IMG/VR virus record: IMGVR_UViG_3300048804_000058
Location: 1 to 33,880 of that record
DNA: 33,880 nucleotides
Reading direction: 5' to 3' (one strand)
From: a virus
A program made the position numbers and the translations under genes. Of this stretch, positions 27,221-33,880 are shown in pieces; within the stretch, counting starts at the first letter, position 1; each line of letters opens with the position of its first letter. The notes under the pieces were generated by a model. It did no database searches and was not told where the DNA came from. It saw only the letters and a list, made by a program, of their open reading frames with translations.

Positions 27221-27240
27221 GGGGATTTCACGTTGTTCTA
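27221..27240 (-). repeat. 20-nt repeat in ncRNA region, copy 1
   Basis: The plus strand reads ggggatttcacgttgttcta; it recurs with one insertion and one change at 27522-27542. On the transcribed strand each copy lies downstream of a T arm. Confidence 0.7.
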
Positions 27241-27384
27241 TTAGTAAGTGGCCACTTACCAACATCTATCCCAAATTTTCACATACGGGAATCGAACCCG
27301 TATTCCGCTTGTCTACTCTTAAATTTTTCGGGTATCCTGTTTGGTGGCAAATGCCTCCAACAGAATTGCTCCATATTTGTGTCT

Positions 27385-27455
27385 CTAAATTTGCTCGAAT
27401 CGAACGAGCATCACGGGTTGCAATGCCCGTATGTTACCGCTACACCACAATTTAG
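27385..27455 (-). ncRNA. tRNA-like unit inside the ncRNA region
   Basis: Acceptor CTAAATT/AATTTAG, T arm GCTCG-TTCGATT-CGAGC, D-arm-like GTGTAGCGGTAACATAC, and an ACGGG/CCCGT stem with an 8-nt loop CATTGCAA (TGC or GCA could be exposed). No CCA follows. Shape is tRNA-like, but an 8-nt loop and missing CCA argue against a normal tRNA. Confidence 0.5.
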
Positions 27456-27521
27456 ATTTTAGCATGCATTCACAAATATGTCTAACAGTCTCCGAAGAGA
27501 CACCCAAATTCGTACCTACTC

Positions 27522-27542
27522 GGGGATTTCACTCTTGTTCTA
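27522..27542 (-). repeat. 21-nt repeat in ncRNA region, copy 2
   Basis: The plus strand reads ggggatttcactcttgttcta, near-identical to 27221-27240, again downstream of a T arm on the minus strand. Confidence 0.7.
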
Positions 27543-27550
27543 CATTTAGA

Positions 27551-27621
27551 ACCATCGGGGAGATTTGAACTCCCGACCTGTTCAATTACTTGAACCCTCT
27601 ACCAAACTGAGTTACATTGAT
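27551..27621 (-). ncRNA. Second tRNA-like unit inside the ncRNA region
   Basis: Acceptor ATCAATG/CGATGGT (one A-A mismatch), D arm ACTC-AGTTTGGTA-GAGG, T arm GGGAG-TTCAAAT-CTCCC. The anticodon arm GTTCA-AGTAAT-TGAAC has a 6-nt loop. No CCA. Probably not a working tRNA. Confidence 0.5.
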
Positions 27622-27968
27622 TCTATTTGTATCTATCCTTTTCGGTTTATCATAATGGTCTGGGAGGAAGGGATTATCTCTCACCCTTTTTGCTCTAATC
27701 GGCCTCTCACATTAATTTATCCATGGTTATTAATGCTACCCACCTACCCCCCACAATTTTATTTTTAGGGATGGAATTTAATTGCTCCAATTGTGTCACG
27801 CCATCTATTCCGAGCGACAACCCTTAAAATTCCCGATAATGGGCAGACCACACAGGGACGGAATCAAACCACAAAGGATGTCCATTACCGATATATCGTT
27901 ATAAATTCGCTGACGCGGGATTTAGGGTATCTTGGAAACACCGCGTCCTTTGTCCTGATCGCATTGCG

Positions 27969-27991
27969 AAAAAACCCCATGCTCGGTTTTT
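27969..27991 (-). terminator. AAAAACC...GGTTTTTT hairpin near the ncRNA 5-prime end
   Basis: On the minus strand AAAAACC, an 8-nt loop, GGTTTTTT, about 70 nt after the promoter start. Could be an attenuator, or one helix of the ncRNA fold. Reads as terminator-like on both strands. Confidence 0.4.
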
Positions 27992-28056
27992 ATAATTTCC
28001 GCTTTCTATCAGTAATTCCAAGATTAATATTCAGTTGTCAAAGATCAATTACTCAT

Positions 28057-28114
28057 TTTCAGTCTTTATTATATCAAAAAACTGAAGCCATGTCAAGAAA
28101 AATCTTTCATAATA
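28057..28114 (-). repeat. 58-bp promoter repeat, copy 2
   Basis: Matches 23126-23183 at 56 of 58 positions. Confidence 0.9.
28068..28096 (-). promoter_or_regulatory. Consensus sigma70 promoter heading ncRNA/tRNA block
   Basis: Perfect TTGACA (28091-28096), 17-bp spacer, TATAAT (28068-28073). It follows the terminator at 28195-28230 and reads into the structured ncRNA and the tRNAs. Confidence 0.9.
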
Positions 28115-28194
28115 AAATCAATAACTTACCTTCTTATTACTGCTTTCCCTTACCCATGGTACTCAAATAAAGACAATTTTAAACTTGTGAAACA

Positions 28195-28230
28195 AAAAAC
28201 CCCACTTTGATTTCTCCAAGAGGGGTTTTT
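28195..28230. terminator. Bidirectional terminator after second virion operon
   Basis: AAAAACCCC ... GGGGTTTTT, a 9-bp stem with T run on either strand, 26 nt after the stop of 28257-28487. Separates that operon from the ncRNA promoter. Confidence 0.85.
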
Positions 28231-28256
28231 CATCATCTATTATATGGGAAATTGGT

Positions 28257-28487
28257 TTATCCTTTTTCCCCCTCTTGTTTGCCTGTATCTGCTGTTTGTT
28301 CTGGTGTATTTTTCGGTTTTCTAATCAGTGCAGAACAATTGGATGATAGAGAAAACTCTCCCTCTAAATTATTATAATTCAAGAGGGTGGTGCAAATTGT
28401 ATGTATTCTCGCTCGACTTTCCATAATTATTCCCGTAAGTTCTTCTAAAATCTTCCTTGTTTTTTCGTCAATGATTATTTCATCCAT
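28257..28487 (-). CDS. Small hypothetical protein, end of virion operon
   Basis: 76 aa from ATG (MDEIIIDEKTRKILEEL); a TTG two codons earlier is also in frame. The N-terminal half is helical, the C-terminal half low-complexity (RKPKNTPEQTADTGKQEGEK). Both a TTTACA-N17-TATAAT promoter and an embedded TATAAATA lie immediately upstream, with almost no leader. No family recognised. Confidence 0.6.
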   Translation of the reverse strand: MDEIIIDEKTRKILEELTGIIMESRARIHTICTTLLNYNNLEGEFSLSSNCSALIRKPKNTPEQTADTGKQEGEKG

Positions 28488-28492
28488 TTTCA

Positions 28493-28521
28493 ATTATACC
28501 ATATCTATTTATAAATGTAAA
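28493..28521 (-). promoter_or_regulatory. Overlapping sigma70-type and late promoters
   Basis: TTTACA (28516-28521), 17-bp spacer, TATAAT (28493-28498). Inside the spacer is TATAAATA (28506-28513), whose context TATAAATAGATATGG matches the late box at 30664-30671. One site could serve two stages of infection. Confidence 0.65.
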
Positions 28522-28634
28522 CATTCTTTTTTGTCTTCTGGTTCTTCAATCAATATTCCGATCATTAATGCCAATTCCGTTGGATTAACTCCCGACCCAT
28601 CAAGACTTTTGAGAGGTATCATATAAACATTCAC
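28509..28634 (-). CDS. 41-aa small protein with GTG start
   Basis: Translates as MNVYMIPLKSLDGSGVNPTE and 21 more residues ending in ECLHL. GAGGAAGAT lies just before the GTG. It fits between 28646-29050 and 28257-28487, 11 nt after the upstream stop, and its stop lies in the promoter of the next gene. Hydrophobic centre (LALMIGILIEEP). No family recognised. Confidence 0.5.
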   Translation of the reverse strand: MNVYMIPLKSLDGSGVNPTELALMIGILIEEPEDKKECLHL

Positions 28635-28645
28635 ATCTTCCTCTA

Positions 28646-29050
28646 TTATGCATAACTATCGTCATAATTTCCAAACACATTTATAGTTCCATCATCTGGC
28701 CCATTAAATACTATTTCCGCAGTAAGAAAATCTGCCGATTCGGGACTTGGAACAGGCATTACATATTTGCCCGTTGAAGTCAACCTAATGAAATATTGAC
28801 TTGCTACACTTGAAGAATTTGTTTTAATAACATAGTATGCGCCAGAAGGCGGAACGGAAGCAGCAAATAAACTATCAGATGCTTTGAAAAAGAAATCAAC
28901 ACTCGATTCGCTACCTTTTGTATAATTCACATACAGATACATTCCAGAATATCTAACTATATTATATTGAATTTCATATGTGCCTGAAGAGGGGTTGGTA
29001 AACGAAACCAGCACCCCACTTTTTACTGAATTACTAACCGTTACTGGCAT
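28646..29050 (-). CDS. Virion protein, beta-rich
   Basis: 134 aa starting MPVTVSNSVKSGVLVSF. Repeating beta-strand pattern (GTYEIQYNIVRYSGMYLYVNY, AYYVIKTNSSSVASQYFIRL) and ending FNGPDDGTINVFGNYDD. Directly downstream of the TIG-repeat gene, 15 nt apart, so probably a partner in the same appendage or a decoration protein. No family recognised. Confidence 0.65.
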   Translation of the reverse strand: MPVTVSNSVKSGVLVSFTNPSSGTYEIQYNIVRYSGMYLYVNYTKGSESSVDFFFKASDSLFAASVPPSGAYYVIKTNSSSVASQYFIRLTSTGKYVMPVPSPESADFLTAEIVFNGPDDGTINVFGNYDDSYA

Positions 29051-29065
29051 AATATTTCTCCTATA

Positions 29066-30622
29066 TTAAGTAATTGTAAATGTTTGATCATTTGATGTTC
29101 CACCACCTGGAGTTGGGGTAAATACAGTAACGGCAACAGTTCCAGGATCGGCAACATCAGCCTCAAGAATTGATGCTGTAAGTTTAATAGAACTAACATA
29201 AGTTGTTGTTCTGTTCGAACCACCCCACTTTACAACAGAATTGTTGACAAAATTTGTTCCATTGGCTGTCAATGTAAATGATGATCCACTTGCTCCCGTT
29301 GTAGATGGTGTTATACTATCTAATTCAGGAAGCGGATGATCAACCTCAAATATCAAAGAACCAGAGGTTCCTCCACCTGGGCTTGAGTTAAACACTGTTA
29401 CAGCATAATTATTGGCAAGAGCAATATTAGTGTCGGGAATTGCTGCTGTCAACTCTGTGGGACTAACATATGTTGTAGTCTTTGAAACCGATGCCCATTT
29501 TACTACTGAATCATCAACAAAGTTTGATCCACAAACAGTTAAGGTAAATGAAATACCACCTTCTATAGCACCTGAAGGACTTATATTTGATAATGCAGGA
29601 GCTGGATTATTTACTGTAAATGTCAAAGCATCTGATTCACCGCCACCTGGAGCTGGATTGAATACAGTAACATTTACTGTTCCTTCATCTGTAATGTCAG
29701 AAGCACTTATTTCAGCAGTTAGTGATGCCCCGCTAACAAAGGTTGTATCTCTATCAGAACCATCCAATTGTACTGTTGAATTATTTTCAAAATTTGTTCC
29801 AGAAATAGTCAAAGTAAATGCTACGCTTCCTGCTATCCTGCTTGATGGACTCATACCTATAAGTGTTGGAACAGGATTATTTACCGTGAATACTTCAGGA
29901 TTTGATAATCCACCACTAGGAGAGGGATTGAATACTGTTACATCAAATTCTCCACCATCAGCAATATCAGAAGCACTTATTTCAGCAGTTAAACTTGTAT
30001 AACTGACAAAAGTTGTATCTCTATCTGAACCTTCCCATCTCACTACAGTATCTTGATCAAACAATGTTCCACTTACTTCCAAAGTAAAAGCATCATCACC
30101 TACTTCGGCAGAATTTGGTGTTAAACTTAAAATATATGGTATTGGTTCATTGATCGTAAATGTTTGCGCATTTGATGTTCCGCCGCCAGGAGTTGGAGTA
30201 AATACAGTAACAGCAACCGTTTCAGGATCGGCAACATCAGTTTCAAGAATTTCTGCTATAAGTTGTGTAGAACCAACATATAGAGTATCCCTTGATGAAC
30301 CACCCCATTTTACTACAGAATTATCGACAAAATTTGTGCCGTTAACTGTAAGAGGAAAGGCAGGACTATTAACCTCTATGTTGTTGGGATCTAAACTTGT
30401 AATTGTCGGCCCTGGTGGATTAACAGGATCAGGAGAAATTTCAGAAATATAATTATGTAAAAGTTCATTCAAAAACTCATCCCTGTTGAAAGTACGAGAA
30501 GTTGGGACTTCCCAAAGTCTGTTATGTATAATATCATCAGCAATTGTTCTCCATTCCGCTGGTATATTCCTAATATTATTATGAATAATATCGTCTGCTA
30601 AATTTCTTATTGTGTATGCCAT
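29066..30622 (-). CDS. TIG/IPT-repeat surface protein
   Basis: 518 aa. Residues 1-65 hold three short repeats (NLADDIIHNNIRNIP, TIADDIIHNRLWEVP, EFLNELLHNYISEIS), perhaps an attachment or trimerisation module. From about residue 67 there are five tandem ~90-residue IPT/TIG immunoglobulin-like domains, each with P-x-I/L-x-x-[IML]-x-P start, FTLTVxGTNFxxxSxVxW, the TTYVS strand, and ending VTVFxPxPGGGxSN. Repeats 1 and 5 are most alike. Such repeats are typical of phage fibres and decoration proteins that bind sugars. A TATAAATA late promoter lies 42 nt upstream. Confidence 0.85.
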   Translation of the reverse strand: MAYTIRNLADDIIHNNIRNIPAEWRTIADDIIHNRLWEVPTSRTFNRDEFLNELLHNYISEISPDPVNPPGPTITSLDPNNIEVNSPAFPLTVNGTNFVDNSVVKWGGSSRDTLYVGSTQLIAEILETDVADPETVAVTVFTPTPGGGTSNAQTFTINEPIPYILSLTPNSAEVGDDAFTLEVSGTLFDQDTVVRWEGSDRDTTFVSYTSLTAEISASDIADGGEFDVTVFNPSPSGGLSNPEVFTVNNPVPTLIGMSPSSRIAGSVAFTLTISGTNFENNSTVQLDGSDRDTTFVSGASLTAEISASDITDEGTVNVTVFNPAPGGGESDALTFTVNNPAPALSNISPSGAIEGGISFTLTVCGSNFVDDSVVKWASVSKTTTYVSPTELTAAIPDTNIALANNYAVTVFNSSPGGGTSGSLIFEVDHPLPELDSITPSTTGASGSSFTLTANGTNFVNNSVVKWGGSNRTTTYVSSIKLTASILEADVADPGTVAVTVFTPTPGGGTSNDQTFTIT

Positions 30623-30663
30623 TTATTTTCTCCCATAATTATTAATAGATGCGTTTCTATATC

Positions 30664-30671
30664 TATTTATA
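30664..30671 (-). promoter_or_regulatory. TATAAATA late promoter of second virion operon
   Basis: The minus strand reads TATAAATAGATATAG, 42 nt before the ATG at 30622 and just after the terminator at 30687-30716. Confidence 0.75.
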
Positions 30672-30686
30672 TTTATGGAAAAGAAA

Positions 30687-30716
30687 AACCCCCATACTGT
30701 TTCCAATATGAGGGTT
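30687..30716 (-). terminator. Rho-independent terminator
   Basis: Minus strand AACCCTCATA - 10-nt loop - TATGGGGGTT followed by TTTCTTTT; 10-bp stem with one T-G pair. It follows the stop of 30743-31123 by 26 nt. Confidence 0.85.
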
Positions 30717-30742
30717 TGGTGGGTTGTTACATCTGTGCTAAT

Positions 30743-31123
30743 TTATTTTTTAGCAGTAGATGTTTCTGATAGACCAGCAAATACGATTGTTCCACTGGCA
30801 ATAGCAGCAGGATCACCTGCGGTTACTGTGAACTGTGCACCAAATACACCAATGACTGTTCCATCTGTTTCGGAAACAGTTATATTAATATTGGCATTCG
30901 ATGGCGTTCCGTCTGTGTTGGGTGAACCAAATGTTACTGTTCCTTTCAGTGGGTTTCCATCAGGGTCAGCAATAACTGCTACTGATGATGGATTATCTGA
31001 AACGACCTCAACTTTCAATGCACTCAAAACTGCTGGATCAATAACAGGGCTTCCTTCAGCATCCAATACCTGGAAAGATAGTTGAAATGCTACATCGGGC
31101 TGTGTGTCTTTTACAATATACAT
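30743..31123 (-). CDS. Ig-like decoration or virion protein
   Basis: 126 aa from MYIVKDTQPDVAFQLSF. AAAGGAGG 7 nt before this ATG decides the start; a 48-residue upstream extension is rejected. The pattern of strands and phrases (VAVIADPDGNPLKGTVTFG, ANINITVSETDGTVIGVFGAQFTV) is that of a bacterial Ig-like (Big-type) domain used as capsid decoration. Mono-cistronic, ending at a strong terminator, which suggests high-level expression. Confidence 0.75.
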   Translation of the reverse strand: MYIVKDTQPDVAFQLSFQVLDAEGSPVIDPAVLSALKVEVVSDNPSSVAVIADPDGNPLKGTVTFGSPNTDGTPSNANINITVSETDGTVIGVFGAQFTVTAGDPAAIASGTIVFAGLSETSTAKK

Positions 31124-31416
31124 GAATTTTCCTCCTTTTAAAGTATACTTTGATTTTCTTCTGTGGAACTCTTCTCCATTAAAAATAATAGTTCCGAAAT
31201 TAAACATAAAAGGTATGCGACTCCACATTTTCTTTTTCCGTTCTTCCAAAAATGAATTTTTCTCCATTTACATTCCCTCTCTCGGATTTTCACATCCTAT
31301 AGTTTACACCTCTTCTCCATACATCTATTTAGATGAAAGTATCTGCAAAAGGATTCAAAAAATTTATTATTGTATTGTAATACTAAGGACTTCTGATGAT
31401 TTGAAGTAATGAAGAT
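31124..31416 (-). other. Gene-free upstream region of the Ig-like gene
   Basis: No supported gene. A TCTAAATA box with the context TCTAAATAGATGTATGG (31326-31333, minus) resembles the late promoters at 28506 and 30664 and may drive 30743-31123 from a leader of about 200 nt. An open frame on the minus strand through 31124-31267 lacks a ribosome binding site. Confidence 0.4.
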
Positions 31417-31491
31417 TGGAGCGGGTAATGGGAATCGAACCCACCTAAATCACATTGGCAACGTGACACCTAACCACTAGGTTATACCCGC
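31417..31491 (-). tRNA. tRNA-Gly(GCC)
   Basis: Acceptor GCGGGTA/TACCCGC, discriminator T, CCA encoded. Stem TCACG/TGTGA, loop TTGCCAA, anticodon GCC. Outside the main tRNA block. Confidence 0.9.
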
Positions 31492-31497
31492 TTATCG

Positions 31498-31571
31498 TGG
31501 CAGGGGGACAAGGAATCGAACCTTGATCTGTAAGTTCAGAGCCTACCGTCCTGCCGTTGAACGATCCCCCT
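31498..31571 (-). tRNA. tRNA-Gln(CTG)
   Basis: Acceptor AGGGGGA/TCCCCCT, discriminator G, CCA encoded. Stem GTAGG/CTTAC, loop CTCTGAA, anticodon CTG. Confidence 0.9.
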
Positions 31572-31580
31572 GTAATTTTT

Positions 31581-31841
31581 CTAATTTCTATCAAGATATA
31601 TTTTCCAGCAAACATCACAACTGACTTTTGGTTTAATTTTTCCGCCATATCGTGGATGATGCCTGCATTTCAATTTCCCCTCTCCTTCTGGTTTGGGATT
31701 ATATGTTTGGCATGATGTTATTTTGACTTGTCCCGCAACAAATACATCAGGACAACCTTTAATCGCATCCCAAAATATACATCTATGACACATCTTAAGT
31801 TGTTCTTCTTGTATTTCTGTAATTTCTCTTCGGCTTAACAT
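31581..31841 (-). CDS. Cys-rich zinc-binding protein
   Basis: 86 aa. Two metal-site regions: MCHRCIFWDAIKGC ... SCQTYNPKPEG and CRHHPRYGGKIKPKVSCDVC. The second phrase (C-R-x-HP-R-Y...C-x-x-C-W-x-IYL) is common in phage zinc proteins of unknown role. 17 nt downstream of the DNA polymerase gene and 9 nt before tRNA-Gln, with AAAGGAGT before the ATG. Confidence 0.7.
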   Translation of the reverse strand: MLSRREITEIQEEQLKMCHRCIFWDAIKGCPDVFVAGQVKITSCQTYNPKPEGEGKLKCRHHPRYGGKIKPKVSCDVCWKIYLDRN

Positions 31842-31858
31842 CTAAAAACTCCTTTCCT

Positions 31859-33880
31859 TTATTTAAAGAAGAGACTTAACCTATATCCCGAATCATTCAA
31901 TAAATTTGTTTTATTCATTGGAGCAAGAAGCATTTTTATCTTTTCAGTAAAATTGTTTTCTATTTGCTTATTATAATCTATTTGAATAATTCTGTCAAAT
32001 TCTTTCGGCCAACGTAAAAAAGAAACTTCTTCAAATCCAAAAACATTAGGTTTCAAATAAACTACCTTTGTCTTATTACCATCAACTAACTCTTCATATT
32101 TATCTGTCAGCTTGAGATGTTTCAATAAGTACCGATAAGCATGAACACCTTTTACATGCCATGGGGCACCTTTTAAAACCACATTTCCTTTGATATAATC
32201 ACTCATTCCTCTTATCCCAATATTCATTGAGATTTCTTCGGGAATACAATTCATCAACTCGGCTTTATATGTATTTATCTTTTCTGTTATCTCATTATCT
32301 GATTTTCTTTTCAAAATCATTTCCATTATTTCTTTGAGTTTAGGGCGAATGGCTTCTGGTGTTTCTGAACGAATAATTTCCAATCCTTTTGTTTTTATTT
32401 CATCTACAGTAGCACCTTCTTCATCAACAATCCACATGGAATATTTTTTCTTCTTTACAAATAATGCTGTCTTGGCAACCATTTCCTGTTTGAATGTTAT
32501 CTTGAAATCCGTAACTGCTGAATTATAAAATCCCCGCTGTATTTCCTTATATTCTCTATCATTTATATATTCATAAACAATACGGGATACTCTAATCAAA
32601 TAATGAATTTTCTTTTTTTCATCCAATTCTTGCCAAATTTTTCCGCCAACAACATCCATAAAATAACCCATTTTGACATACAGTGAATCCGTATCTCCAT
32701 AAGCCACCATATCATTTTTTATTTCAGGATATTCTGTTATGCCCATCTGCCCAAGAACATCTTTCATTTCCTTATTTTTTGCATATATCCCTTGCTGGAA
32801 AAATTCATTGATAAATTTTTCTCCATATCGAACAGTAATTCTACCACAAGAAGCAATCGCTTCCGATAGGTTGACGTTAAAGTATCTCGAATATGGAACT
32901 GCTGTAATTCCAAATTGAGCATTCATTACAATTTTCAAAGAATTTTGAATTGAGTTTAATTGCTCTATTCTTTCCTTCGCGTTATTGAGATTTACATCAC
33001 GCAATTCTGGAAGAGACTGTTTTACTTTTATCATTCTCTTCTTTGTGTCTTTTCTTATATCGAAAATGCTTCTTTCCAATTTTGCGAGAACACCCTCTGG
33101 TTTGGTTCTGAATACAGAACCATTTGGGGCAACAGCCAATGCCCGTCTTTCTAAAAGAGCATTGAAGGTAGATAGTTTTTGTCCTTCAAATATATCCTGC
33201 TCACCGTTCAATTTGGTTATGGTAAATGATGGAAAATTTCTGCTCACCACATAAAAAATAATCTTGTCTTCTGGTATCCCTGTAATGCGCCCAAAATAAG
33301 TTTCCTTTGACATATTGAGTGCTATAATATGGGTTGGATAAGATGATGTAATATCAAAATCACAAATCCAATCATACATTCCACTTTGCGGTTCTTTGAC
33401 ATAAGCCGCTTCAAATGTCTCCTGTTTTCCGCCAGAAAAGTGCGGTGCGCACAAACCATTTCTTCTGAAATATGCAATAAAAAGACCTTCAATCAATTGG
33501 GTCTGCGCCACATAAAATTTCATCGGTACTTTGCACAACAAAGATAATGATTGAACCAGTTTTATATAGCCAAGTTTTTCTTCCAGTTGTTTCGGCCTGA
33601 TTGTATCCATTACATTATATTCGATGAACAAATCATGATTTTTATTGTAAAATTCATTCAAATCTTTATATTCCGAATAATCAACTTTACCTTTTTCTAA
33701 TTCATGTTTACTTACAAAATCAAGAGAATATCTTTCCAGTTTCTTCGGAGAATATCGTTTATACAAATCCATATAATCTAATACGGTAACACCCGCTATA
33801 TCCAATTTCGCAGGACCTTTTTCCTCTTCCCATATCCTAACAGTATTGATAGGAGACATTGCCTTATATATATTTGTGTC
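31859..33880 (-). CDS. Family B DNA polymerase, T4 gp43-like, N-terminus beyond window
   Basis: Open to the right edge; 673 residues visible, so roughly the N-terminal quarter is missing, including Exo I. Counting from the Met at 33859: Exo III YNVMD (81-85), palm motif A CDFDITSSYP (166-175), motif B KIVMNAQFG (309-317), motif C YGDTDS (387-392). The SSYP and NAQFG variants are those of T4-like replicative polymerases. The C-terminal end SGYRLSLFFK looks like the sliding-clamp-binding tail of gp43. It copies the phage genome with proofreading. The Met at 33859 is internal, not the start. Confidence 0.95.
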   Translation of the reverse strand, partial: DTNIYKAMSPINTVRIWEEEKGPAKLDIAGVTVLDYMDLYKRYSPKKLERYSLDFVSKHELEKGKVDYSEYKDLNEFYNKNHDLFIEYNVMDTIRPKQLEEKLGYIKLVQSLSLLCKVPMKFYVAQTQLIEGLFIAYFRRNGLCAPHFSGGKQETFEAAYVKEPQSGMYDWICDFDITSSYPTHIIALNMSKETYFGRITGIPEDKIIFYVVSRNFPSFTITKLNGEQDIFEGQKLSTFNALLERRALAVAPNGSVFRTKPEGVLAKLERSIFDIRKDTKKRMIKVKQSLPELRDVNLNNAKERIEQLNSIQNSLKIVMNAQFGITAVPYSRYFNVNLSEAIASCGRITVRYGEKFINEFFQQGIYAKNKEMKDVLGQMGITEYPEIKNDMVAYGDTDSLYVKMGYFMDVVGGKIWQELDEKKKIHYLIRVSRIVYEYINDREYKEIQRGFYNSAVTDFKITFKQEMVAKTALFVKKKKYSMWIVDEEGATVDEIKTKGLEIIRSETPEAIRPKLKEIMEMILKRKSDNEITEKINTYKAELMNCIPEEISMNIGIRGMSDYIKGNVVLKGAPWHVKGVHAYRYLLKHLKLTDKYEELVDGNKTKVVYLKPNVFGFEEVSFLRWPKEFDRIIQIDYNKQIENNFTEKIKMLLAPMNKTNLLNDSGYRLSLFFK

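Larger units (their letters stand above)
27177..28061 (-). ncRNA. ~880-nt structured non-coding RNA region leading the tRNA block
   Basis: No plausible reading frame with a ribosome binding site on either strand. A consensus promoter at 28068-28096 would start the transcript near 28061. Helices include ACAAAGGA (27871-27878) with TCCTTTGT (27946-27953), GACGCGG (27912-27918) with CCGCGTC (27941-27947), CACAATT (27752-27758) with AATTGTG (27789-27795), a GTAAGTGGCCACTTAC palindrome (27244-27259), and two tRNA-like units (27385-27455, 27551-27621) plus a further isolated T arm (about 27286-27306). Large ornate RNAs such as GOLLD and ROOL are known beside tRNAs in phages; membership in either is unproven. 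Confidence 0.55.

Noticed and set aside
24776-27560. Many plus-strand open frames through the tRNA block
   Set aside because: They are antisense to tRNAs, repeat the phrase for the complement of T arms (GIEP/GFEPS-like, RWRESNPH-like), and lack ribosome binding sites.
16600-28060. CRISPR array
   Set aside because: The regularly spaced similar sequences are tRNA T arms (GGTTCGAATCC-type), not identical direct repeats with spacers.
26978-28061. Group I intron, tmRNA or RNase P RNA
   Set aside because: I found none of the conserved core signatures I know for these, no tag reading frame, and no CCA-ended tRNA domain for tmRNA.
29412-30452. Plus-strand frames opposite the TIG-repeat gene
   Set aside because: Their repetitive sequence reflects the five repeats on the other strand, with no ribosome binding sites.
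31124-31267. 48-residue extension of the Ig-like protein
   Set aside because: AAAGGAGG is placed correctly for the ATG at 31123; the extension is Lys/Phe-rich and unlike the domain.

Overview
This window is A+T-rich bacteriophage DNA, most likely from a large tailed phage with T4-like biology. A T4-type family B DNA polymerase runs off the right edge. A T4 gp4-like head-completion nuclease lies in a structural operon. Late promoters match the T4 TATAAATA box, and several proteins carry short N-terminal tags ending in the T4 prohead-protease pattern (L/I-x-E). No integrase, replication origin or host gene is visible, and the host cannot be named. Consensus TTGACA-N17-TATAAT promoters and AGGAG-type ribosome binding sites indicate a bacterial host.

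Layout. (1) 1-9465, minus strand: a long late operon. It starts with small head/packaging proteins (a protein of unknown family, J-domain protein, zinc ribbons, coiled-coil membrane protein, head-completion nuclease, encapsulin-type ferritin-like protein) and continues through an HNH endonuclease into tail-fibre and virion genes. (2) 9474-9509: a perfect 36-bp palindrome made of two back-to-back TATAAATA promoters, firing the minus operon to the left and a plus operon to the right. (3) 9581-13570, plus strand: two membrane proteins, then five translationally coupled genes that all start MRLxxYxxE, including a RimK-RimB-like fusion and a Nudix hydrolase. (4) 13614-16597, minus: lysis-type genes (transglycosylase), a late GP88-like gene and unknowns. 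(5) 16600-28060, minus: a tRNA and translation block with 32 of the window's 34 tRNAs interleaved with small proteins (L7/L12-like tandem repeat protein, GGQ release-factor-like protein, dual-specificity-type phosphatase, metallophosphoesterase, zinc ribbons). Its upstream end is about 880 nt of structured non-coding RNA with degenerate tRNA-like parts. (6) 28257-31123, minus: a second virion operon, including a protein with five TIG repeats. (7) 31417-33880, minus: two more tRNAs, a Cys-rich protein and the DNA polymerase.

How it fits together. Host sigma70-type promoters (all with 17-bp spacers) precede the transglycosylase, L12-like, phosphatase and Zn-protein genes and the ncRNA/tRNA block. 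TATAAATA promoters precede the virion and tagged genes. The 34 tRNAs together cover all 20 amino acids. Most encode CCA, and the CCA often directly abuts the ribosome binding site of the next gene; several reading frames stop inside a tRNA gene. The tagged proteins may form a set of enzymes packaged in the head and delivered with the DNA, as T4 does with Alt and its internal proteins. This is inference from the tags, not shown.

The strongest candidates for something new are the tagged cargo set (above all the RimK-RimB fusion and the ferritin-like protein), the large tRNA-like ncRNA region at 27177-28061, and the odd tRNA set (leucine anticodons on short-variable-arm tRNAs, and C instead of U at position 33 in seven tRNAs).
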